Origin: an uncultured Lachnospiraceae bacterium
GTDB taxonomy: Bacteria; Bacillota; Clostridia; Lachnospirales; Lachnospiraceae
Direction of reading: 5' to 3'
NCBI GenBank assembly: GCA_902801515.1
Contig: CADCII010000001.1
Span: 1 to 64,000, forward strand
DNA length: 64,000 nucleotides
Below, piece by piece: positions 51,331-58,580 of this stretch (the first letter of the stretch is position 1; each line of letters starts with the position of its first letter). The translations under genes and the position numbers were made by a program. The notes beneath the pieces were generated by a model, which saw nothing but the letters and a program-made list of their open reading frames with translations, was not told the DNA's origin and ran no database searches.

Positions 51331-53109
51331 ATGGAACAGATTCTTGATGTGATCGGCAGCTATGTCGCGGATGCTTTTGAAACAGCAGGTTATGATGCGA
51401 AACTTGGAAAGGTAACCATCTCCAACCGTCCTGACCTGTGTGAATACCAGTGCAACGGTGCGATGGCGGGGGCAAAGCAGTATCATAAGGCTCCGCTGGA
51501 GATCGCGGAGAATGTTGCGAACGTGCTTGACGGATGCGATGCTTTTGAGAGTGTGGACGCAGTCCGCCCGGGCTTCCTGAACCTGAAGCTGTCCGCGGAA
51601 TTTCTTGCCGGATACCTGGCAGAGATGGCTGCTGACGAGAGGCTTGGAGTGCCCGAGGCAGATACGCCGAAGAAGATCATCATTGACTACGGCGGAGCCA
51701 ATGTGGCCAAGCCTCTTCATGTCGGACATCTGCGCTCGGCTGTCATCGGGGAGAGCGTGAAGAGGATCCTTCATTTTCTCGGAAATGAGACTATCGGAGA
51801 TGTGCACCTGGGAGACTGGGGACTTCAGATGGGTCTGATTATCACAGAACTGCGCCTCAGAAAGCCGGATCTGCCTTATTTCGACGAGTCCTATGAGGGA
51901 GAGTATCCGGAGGAGGCTCCTTTCACCATCAGTGAACTGGAGGAGATCTACCCGGCTGCGAGCGCAAAGTCGAAAGAGGACGAGGAATACAAGAAGGCAG
52001 CGCTGGAGGCGACAAACCAGCTTCAGCAGGGAAGGCGCGGGTATCATGCACTGTGGGAGCATATCCTGAATGTTTCCGTTGCCGACCTTAAGAAGAATTA
52101 TGACAGCCTGAATGTATTCTTTGAACTTTGGAAGAAGGAATCGGACGCCCAGCCATATATCCCGCCGCTGGTGGAGTATCTCAAAAAAGAGGGATATGCA
52201 CACCTGGACCAGGGTGCTCTGGTGGTGGATGTGGCCGAGGAGAGCGATACCAAGAAGATCCCTCCGTGCATGATCCTGAAATCCGACGGCGCATCCCTGT
52301 ACAACACTACGGACCTGGCGACCATCGTCATGCGGATGGAGAACTGGAAGCCGGACGATATCATCTATGTCGTTGACAAGAGGCAGGACCTGTATTTCAC
52401 CCAGGTATTCCGCTGTGCGCGCAAGACGAAGCTGGTAAATGAAGACACGGGGCTTTATTTTCTCGGATTCGGAACCATGAACGGCAAGGACGGCAAGCCT
52501 TTCAAGACCAGGCAGGGCGGCGTCATGCGGCTGGAGAACCTGATCGCGGACATCAATGAAGAGATGTATACCAAGATCATGGAGAATCATGAGACGGATC
52601 CTGAAGAGGCAAGAGAGACCGCCCGGATCGTGGCCCTGTCCGCGATCAAGTACGGAGATCTGTCCAACCAGGCGTCCAAGGATTATATCTTTGACGTGGA
52701 CAAGTTCACTTCATTTGAAGGAAACACCGGTCCCTACCTGCTGTACACCATGGTAAGGATCAAGTCCATCCTGAGAAGATATATGGAAGAGACGGGGCGC
52801 AGTGCCGAAGAGATAGCCGCTCTGAAGCTTCTTCCTGCAGCGGGCGAGAGCGAGAAGGCTCTGGCACTGGCGCTGACGGGATTTGCGCCTGCAGTCCTGC
52901 TGGCAGGGGCAGAACTTGCGCCGCATAAGATCTGCGGATATATCTATGAGCTGGCAAACCAGTTCAACAGATTCTATCATGAGACGAAGATCATGAGCGA
53001 GGAGAAGGAAGCACAGAGAGATTCCTATATAGCGCTGCTCAGCCTGACTCTGAGAGTCATGGAATGCGGGATCAGCCTGCTGGGATTCACTGCGCCTGAA
53101 AAGATGTAA
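51331..53109 (+). CDS. argS: arginyl-tRNA synthetase
   Basis: A 592-residue class I synthetase that attaches arginine to tRNA-Arg. The N-terminal additional domain (~1-110) precedes the catalytic HIGH motif variant KPLHVGHLRS (~residue 130), the ArgS-type KPFKTRQGG loop replacing KMSKS, and the helical anticodon-binding domain (~470-592). ATG 51331 follows GAGAGGAC. Lies 57 bp after rarA and one base before the MATE gene, so one transcript. No T-box leader is visible. Confidence 0.95.
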   Translation: MEQILDVIGSYVADAFETAGYDAKLGKVTISNRPDLCEYQCNGAMAGAKQYHKAPLEIAENVANVLDGCDAFESVDAVRPGFLNLKLSAEFLAGYLAEMAADERLGVPEADTPKKIIIDYGGANVAKPLHVGHLRSAVIGESVKRILHFLGNETIGDVHLGDWGLQMGLIITELRLRKPDLPYFDESYEGEYPEEAPFTISELEEIYPAASAKSKEDEEYKKAALEATNQLQQGRRGYHALWEHILNVSVADLKKNYDSLNVFFELWKKESDAQPYIPPLVEYLKKEGYAHLDQGALVVDVAEESDTKKIPPCMILKSDGASLYNTTDLATIVMRMENWKPDDIIYVVDKRQDLYFTQVFRCARKTKLVNEDTGLYFLGFGTMNGKDGKPFKTRQGGVMRLENLIADINEEMYTKIMENHETDPEEARETARIVALSAIKYGDLSNQASKDYIFDVDKFTSFEGNTGPYLLYTMVRIKSILRRYMEETGRSAEEIAALKLLPAAGESEKALALALTGFAPAVLLAGAELAPHKICGYIYELANQFNRFYHETKIMSEEKEAQRDSYIALLSLTLRVMECGISLLGFTAPEKM

Positions 53110-53110
53110 T

Positions 53111-54490
53111 ATGTCTGTTAGCAAGGAAAACGCCATATCACAGGATGAACGGATCTTCCGCGACATGCCTGTGCAGAAGGCTGTTCTGACCATGGCGGTG
53201 CCTACGGTCATCGGACAGCTGATCGTACTGTTTTATAATCTGGCAGATACCTTTTTTATCGGGAGGACCGGCAATCCTTATATGGTTGCCGGCGCTTCTC
53301 TGATACTGCCGGTCTTCAATATCGCAAGTGCCCTGGCGGCGATCGTCGGCCTGGGCGGAGGGACTCTGATCTCGAGGCTTCTCGGAAGAAATGAGCGGGA
53401 AGAAGCGTCGAGGGTGAGTTCCTTTACTTTTTATGCGGCAGCCCTGATCGGGCTGTGCTGGGCAGTGTTTACGCTTCTGTTCATGAACCGCATCCTGATG
53501 CTTCTGGGAGCGAGTGAGAATACTTTTTCATATGCCAGGCAGTATGCTCTGTGTGTGGTCGCGGCGGGAGCCGTTCCTACTATCCTGCAGCTTACATGCG
53601 CCCAGCTGCTGAGGGCAGTCGGATGTTCCGGCCAGGCGGGCTTCGGAGTTTCCATGGGCGGGATTCTCAATGTCATTCTGGACCCCCTGTTCATGTTCGT
53701 GCTCTTTCCGAAGGGGTATGAGATCCTCGGTGCAGGCATTGCGACCCTTTTGTCCAATGTCATCACACTGATCTATTTCCTGGCAGTGATCCGTAGCGTC
53801 CGGAAGACGACTGTACTCACACTGTCGCCGGCTGTCGGGCTTCCCTCTAAGGAACATATACGGTCCATATTTATAAATGGGCTTCCGGGAGGAACATCCA
53901 ACCTCCTGTTTGACCTGTCTCAGATCATGATCAACAAGCTGATGTCCGGCTATGGTGATATCCCGCTTGCAGCCATCGGCATCATCCTGAAGGCAGAAAG
54001 AATCCCGCTGAACACAGGTGTCGGAATCTGTCAGGGAATCATACCGATCATCGCATATAATTATGCGGCAAGAAACAAGAAGAGGATGATGGATACCATC
54101 TGGTTCTCGCGGCTTCTGGGGCTTGCGGTCGCAGCCGTCAGCATCGCAATGTATGAACTCTTCGCCCCCCAGATTATGCATCTGTTCATATCAGACGCGG
54201 CAACGGTTGGGATCGGGACGGGATTCCTGCGCGCCAGATGCCTGGCGACGCCGTTTATGTTCATCGCTTTCCACCTGGTGTTTTCATTTACCGCGATGGG
54301 AGAAGGAAAGACAGCACTCTCGCTGGCAGTGATCCGCCAGCTGGTGCTGTACATTCCCCTGCTGTTTCTGATGGGCAGACTGTTTGGAATGTACGGACTG
54401 GTCTGGGCGCAGCTTGTGGGAGATATCATGACAGACATTATCTCCATCGTATGGTTCCGGTATAAAATGAACCGTATACAGTGGGAGTAA
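53111..54490 (+). CDS. MATE-family efflux transporter
   Basis: A 459-residue multidrug/toxin exporter with about 12 membrane helices in two six-helix bundles. Family segments are LADTFFIGRTGNPYMVAGAS in helix 2 and the analogous TAMGEGKTALSLAVIRQ in the second half; VAIGLGGGTLIS-like loops occur (IVGLGGGTLISRLLGRNE). It would use Na+ or H+ to export cationic compounds or metabolites. It starts one base after argS ends, apparently by coupling (no strong ribosome site). Confidence 0.92.
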   Translation: MSVSKENAISQDERIFRDMPVQKAVLTMAVPTVIGQLIVLFYNLADTFFIGRTGNPYMVAGASLILPVFNIASALAAIVGLGGGTLISRLLGRNEREEASRVSSFTFYAAALIGLCWAVFTLLFMNRILMLLGASENTFSYARQYALCVVAAGAVPTILQLTCAQLLRAVGCSGQAGFGVSMGGILNVILDPLFMFVLFPKGYEILGAGIATLLSNVITLIYFLAVIRSVRKTTVLTLSPAVGLPSKEHIRSIFINGLPGGTSNLLFDLSQIMINKLMSGYGDIPLAAIGIILKAERIPLNTGVGICQGIIPIIAYNYAARNKKRMMDTIWFSRLLGLAVAAVSIAMYELFAPQIMHLFISDAATVGIGTGFLRARCLATPFMFIAFHLVFSFTAMGEGKTALSLAVIRQLVLYIPLLFLMGRLFGMYGLVWAQLVGDIMTDIISIVWFRYKMNRIQWE

Positions 54491-54560
54491 ACATCTTTTG
54501 CAATCCTGATGGATTGTGCTATACTCAACTTATCTAAACAAGTTAAGGAGGGTATAGCTT

Positions 54561-56684
54561 ATGCTGTTGATCATCATACTTTTAGGCATATCACTGTTCT
54601 ATATTCTCTTCAGTTATTTCCGGATCAGGGGAATGGAAGAAGGCACTGATGAGATGGTCCGTCTTTCCGGGATCATACGCTCCGGATCCTCAACATTTCT
54701 TGTCACGGAGTACAAACACATTGTGCCTGTACTTGCAGTCGTCGCCGTTCTCATCACCCTGTTCATCGAAAAAACCTGTGCACTGACGTTTCTGCTCGGC
54801 GGAAGTATGAGTTCTCTCGCCTGTGTGTTGGGAATGAAGAGCGCGACCTACGCGAATGTCCGGACAGCCAACAAGGCGAGGAAGACCGGCTCTATCGGAG
54901 AGACCGTCCGGGTTGCCCTGTGCGGTGGCTCCATAAGTGGCCTTGCAGTCCAGACATTCGGAATGGCCGGATTCATTATGATCCTGCTGCTCTCCGGCGG
55001 GATCTCACATGATGCGGTGTCGCATGGAGTATTGATATCTCTTCCCTGCAATCCGTCGATCATGAGGATCGTCACTTATTCTCTCGGATGTTCCGTCGTA
55101 GCAATGTTCAATCGCGTGGCAGGAGGCAATTATACGAAGGCTGCGGATATTTCTTCCGACATACTCGGCAAGATCCGGCATGACCTGCCGGAAGATGACA
55201 GCAGGATCCCGAATACGATCGCTGATTTTATCGGTGACAATGTAAATGATATCGCCGGAAACTGTTCCGATCTTCTGGAAAGTTTTGTCGCCACCATGGC
55301 AGCCTCGATCATGACGGCAGTAACGCTCTACCGGACTGCCACGGCAGGAGGGCTGGAACATATCACGGAAGCAGCATTCAGAGCGACGGTCACCTATCCT
55401 GTGGTGCTGGCAGCCTGCGGACTTGCCGGCTCACTTGCCGCTCTTGGCTGGGCCGGTTTCAAAAAGATGGGGGATGATCCGTCTCGTGAACTGGACCTTT
55501 CCACCTGGATCGCTGCCGGCGTCACGGTAGTTCTCGGAGGGATCGCCGCGTTTTTCATTTTTCATAATGTCGGACTGTATGAAGAGTTCCGCATGGGCTG
55601 GGCTTCCCCGTGGCTTTCTTCCCTGTGCGGCATCATCAGCGGAGTCGCGATCGGCGTCATCACAGAATATTACACAAGCACGGACCACAGGCCGACCAGG
55701 GAACTGGCGGAGATCTGCCAGGAGGGCGAGGCCTTTGTTGTCACCAGAGGGGATGCCATAGGATCGAGATCCTGTCTGGCGCCTGTTCTGGTGATCGGCG
55801 TCTCCCTGCTAATCTCGGGATATATCTGCGGGACGTACGGCGTCGCCGTTGCCGCCCTGGGCATGCTGTCCTTTGTAGGCGCCACCGTTTCTATCGACGC
55901 TTTTGGCCCCATTGCGGATAACGCCGGCGGGATAGCAGAGTCCTGCCATCTTGCCCCGGAAGTGAGAGTGATCACCGACCGCCTGGACGCGATCGGCAAT
56001 ACCACAGCGGCTATCGGTAAAGGATTCGCGATCGGGTCGGCCGCGTTTGCGACCGTATCCCTGATCGTCTCTTATGTCGGCAACTATACTGCTGCCGGAG
56101 ATCCCCTCGTCCTGAACTTCGCATCCGTTCCGGTGGTTGCCGGTGGTATCATAGGAGGTGCCCTGGTCGAGTACTTCAGCGCCATGCTGACGGACAATAC
56201 CATAGATTCCGCGAAGATCATGGCGGATGTCGGAGACAGCATGATGTCGATCCCCGGGGTGCTGGAAGGGACAACGGTGCCTGACTACAATAAAATGATC
56301 TCTCTTGCCGCTCGTGAGGCGATCCGTAAGATGGTCGTTCCGTCATTGACAGCCCTGATGGTGCCTCTTGTGGGAGGACTTCTGTTCGGCGTCCGTTTTG
56401 TGGGCGGTCTTCTGGTCGGAGCCACGATCGTGGCGATCCCGCGGGCGATCTTCATGGGCAACTCAGGCGGTGCCTTTGACAATGCCAAGAAGTATATAGA
56501 AGGTGGTTTCCTGAAGGGAGCAGGCAAAGGATCGGCAGCCCACAAAGCCTCTGTCACCGGAGACACGATCGGCGATACGAGGAAAGATGTAGTCGGGGTC
56601 GCGCTGGATATCTTCATCAAGCTCATGTCAACAGTAGCAAATACGCTCGCGCCTGTATTCATGCATATATCACTGCTGAGGTGA
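54561..56684 (+). CDS. hppA: membrane-bound ion-translocating pyrophosphatase, divergent
   Basis: A 707-residue membrane protein with about 16 helices that couples hydrolysis of pyrophosphate to H+ or Na+ export. The family substrate site is present but altered: AADISSDILGKIRHDLPEDD and the metal loop reads IADFIGDNVNDIAGNCSD instead of the usual DNVGDNVGDxAGMxxD. GNTTAAIGKGFAIGSAA has Ala at the site that marks K+-dependent enzymes. C-terminal NSGGAFDNAKKYIE and GDTIGDTRKD complete the site. AAGGAGGG upstream; -10-like TATACT lies at 54521. The coupling ion is not decided. Confidence 0.88.
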   Translation: MLLIIILLGISLFYILFSYFRIRGMEEGTDEMVRLSGIIRSGSSTFLVTEYKHIVPVLAVVAVLITLFIEKTCALTFLLGGSMSSLACVLGMKSATYANVRTANKARKTGSIGETVRVALCGGSISGLAVQTFGMAGFIMILLLSGGISHDAVSHGVLISLPCNPSIMRIVTYSLGCSVVAMFNRVAGGNYTKAADISSDILGKIRHDLPEDDSRIPNTIADFIGDNVNDIAGNCSDLLESFVATMAASIMTAVTLYRTATAGGLEHITEAAFRATVTYPVVLAACGLAGSLAALGWAGFKKMGDDPSRELDLSTWIAAGVTVVLGGIAAFFIFHNVGLYEEFRMGWASPWLSSLCGIISGVAIGVITEYYTSTDHRPTRELAEICQEGEAFVVTRGDAIGSRSCLAPVLVIGVSLLISGYICGTYGVAVAALGMLSFVGATVSIDAFGPIADNAGGIAESCHLAPEVRVITDRLDAIGNTTAAIGKGFAIGSAAFATVSLIVSYVGNYTAAGDPLVLNFASVPVVAGGIIGGALVEYFSAMLTDNTIDSAKIMADVGDSMMSIPGVLEGTTVPDYNKMISLAAREAIRKMVVPSLTALMVPLVGGLLFGVRFVGGLLVGATIVAIPRAIFMGNSGGAFDNAKKYIEGGFLKGAGKGSAAHKASVTGDTIGDTRKDVVGVALDIFIKLMSTVANTLAPVFMHISLLR

Positions 56685-56703
56685 GAGATATAAACAGACT
56701 ATG

Positions 56704-56803
56704 TTGACAGGCAGGCCTGCCTCGGATCCATGGTTTATGCCGGTGGCAGACTTGAACATATGCATATGTAACTGCATGATCTGACGGAGAATGCTCCTGT
56801 CAA
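56704..56803 (+). other. structured hairpin element, copy B
   Basis: TTGACAGG (56704-56711) pairs perfectly with CCTGTCAA (56796-56803), forming the outer stem of a 100-nt element. Inside, TATG (56736-56739) pairs with CATA (56757-56760) and presents CCGGTGGCAGACTTGAA in the loop; GCCGGTGGCAGACTTGAA (56739-56756) is identical to 16661-16678. Between hppA and the kinase promoter. Confidence 0.5.
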
Positions 56804-56831
56804 GGTGCAGAAATTTTGGGCATTGCGTTCA

Positions 56832-56861
56832 TTGCCATTCTCCACAGCAACTGAATATAAT
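56832..56861 (+). promoter_or_regulatory. promoter of the kinase operon
   Basis: TTGCCA (56832-56837), 18-bp spacer, TATAAT (56856-56861). The start would fall at about 56867, only a few bases before the hairpin at 56872. Confidence 0.55.
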
Positions 56862-56871
56862 GATCACAGGG

Positions 56872-56901
56872 AGAGACTCACTGCAGGTGGGTCTCTTTTT
56901 G
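56872..56901 (+). terminator. leader hairpin with T-run before the kinase gene
   Basis: AGAGACTCAC (56872-56881) pairs with GTGGGTCTCT (56887-56896, one G-U), loop TGCAG, then TTTTT. It is either the terminator of a transcript from upstream or an attenuator in the kinase leader, since it lies between the promoter and the ribosome site. Confidence 0.75.
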
Positions 56902-56920
56902 CGTGTACAGGAGGAAAACT

Positions 56921-58576
56921 ATGCAGGCAAAAGAGATGTTTGATGAACGGTACCGGGTCGTAGACAGGCTCGGGGCAGGGAGCGAAGGAGAAGTCTTCCT
57001 GACACTGTATGTCCCGACAGAGGAATTCCGGGCTGTAAAAGAGATACGGACCGGCGAAAATGAGTCTTTCTGCCGGGAACTTGAGATGCTAAAGGGACTT
57101 CGATGCGGCCACCTGCCCCGGATCATCGATGTACTGCCGAAAGGAGAGTACACATACCTTGTCATGGAACATGTCAGAGGCACTTCTGTGGACAGGATAC
57201 TTGCAGGAGGAAGAACTGTGACACAGGAGCAGACTCTGGAGGCTGCGCTGCAGATCACGGAAGCCCTGTGTTATCTGGAGCGCCGGGATCCTCCGGTATG
57301 TCATCTGGACATCAAACCGTCGAACCTGATCAGAAAGCCGGACGGAAGGTTCGTACTTGTAGACTTTGGTGCCGCATGGAAAGAGAAGACCTGCAGGCCG
57401 GGGAAGGGAACGGACGGATATGCCGCTCCCGAGCAGTATGACCCTCAGGGAGTGACGGATGTAAGGTCAGACATATATGGACTCGGGGCTGTCATGTACC
57501 GGATGCTCTCCGGAAAGACATGGTCGAAACAGATGAATGGAAGCTGTGTGCCGAACTGCTGCGAAGAATTCGGAAGGATCATAGGCAGATGCCTGGAACA
57601 GGATATGTCCATGCGCTACAAAAGCGCATCGGATCTGCGCAGGGAGCTGATCTGGCTGCGGAGAAAAGAGAACCGCAGACACTTCAGAGTCCGTGTTCTC
57701 GGAGCGCTGGCGATCGCATTTCCCGCAGCAGCCTTCCTGACTGCTGCGCTTCCGCCTTCCATGGAACTGTCAAATGAACCCGGATGGAATTATGAGTCAC
57801 TGCTTGAGGAGGCAAAAGTCTGCCGTGAGGATGAGGCCAGATCATGCTACAGAAAAGCAGTGTTTCTGGATCCGGGACGATGCGATGCATATCTTCAGTA
57901 CCTGGAGGACGCCGGCTCTGACGCTTACCTGTCGGCGGACGAGGACCTGTTTCTGAGGAATCTGCTTCATACAGTCGGACTGGGTGAAGACGTGACCAAT
58001 GAAGAAAAGCTTCAGGAAGACAGCCTGGGATACGGGCAGACTGCTCTGAAGGCTGCTCTTTTGTACTGGCATTGTTCCCGGGAAGAGGATGGAAAGCGCA
58101 TCGCTTCGGGCTGGCTTGACAGAGCAGTCCGCGCCGGAGAGAGTCTGAGCGCTGCACAGAGGGACAGCTGCCCATGGTACAGGACTGCCTGCCTGTACAG
58201 GGATATGACTTCAGCCCTGAAACTGGTGCAGGGCAGAGCAGGAGGCATGCCGGATCCGGAGAACATAATAAGGTACTGGGATACCCAGGGGAAACTGATG
58301 ACGCAGATCAAAAGCCTGGGATCTCCGTTTGAAGAACTGGAATTCTGCCGCGATGCACTGTCTGACCTCTCATTTCTCTGTGCGGATCTGGAGGGGGCAG
58401 GCATCAGTGTGCAGGATCAGAAAGAGAGGGTCATGGACCTGATCGGCGCTGCACGGAAAGTCTCAGGGCTTCCGGCGCAGCAGGAGATGTTCGTGCAGCT
58501 GGTGTCGCAGGCAGAAGACACGGCGGCGCTTGCACTGACAGTACTGCAGAACAGGGAAAACAAAGACGGGAGGTAA
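56921..58576 (+). CDS. membrane Ser/Thr protein kinase (no PASTA domain)
   Basis: A 551-residue Hanks-type kinase. Kinase domain (~residues 10-245): glycine loop LGAGSEGEV, VAIK-type Lys in AVKEI, catalytic loop HLDIKPSN, DFG (LVDFGAAW) and APE (GYAAPEQY); the activation loop is short. One membrane helix at ~260-280 (VLGALAIAFPAAAFLTAAL) is followed by ~270 residues of helical extracytoplasmic sequence with Cys and TPR-like spacing, not PASTA repeats. ATG 56921 follows ACAGGAGG. It ends 4 bp before the surface protein gene, so both are probably one unit. Ligand and targets unknown. Confidence 0.88.
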   Translation: MQAKEMFDERYRVVDRLGAGSEGEVFLTLYVPTEEFRAVKEIRTGENESFCRELEMLKGLRCGHLPRIIDVLPKGEYTYLVMEHVRGTSVDRILAGGRTVTQEQTLEAALQITEALCYLERRDPPVCHLDIKPSNLIRKPDGRFVLVDFGAAWKEKTCRPGKGTDGYAAPEQYDPQGVTDVRSDIYGLGAVMYRMLSGKTWSKQMNGSCVPNCCEEFGRIIGRCLEQDMSMRYKSASDLRRELIWLRRKENRRHFRVRVLGALAIAFPAAAFLTAALPPSMELSNEPGWNYESLLEEAKVCREDEARSCYRKAVFLDPGRCDAYLQYLEDAGSDAYLSADEDLFLRNLLHTVGLGEDVTNEEKLQEDSLGYGQTALKAALLYWHCSREEDGKRIASGWLDRAVRAGESLSAAQRDSCPWYRTACLYRDMTSALKLVQGRAGGMPDPENIIRYWDTQGKLMTQIKSLGSPFEELEFCRDALSDLSFLCADLEGAGISVQDQKERVMDLIGAARKVSGLPAQQEMFVQLVSQAEDTAALALTVLQNRENKDGR

Positions 58577-58580
58577 AGGG

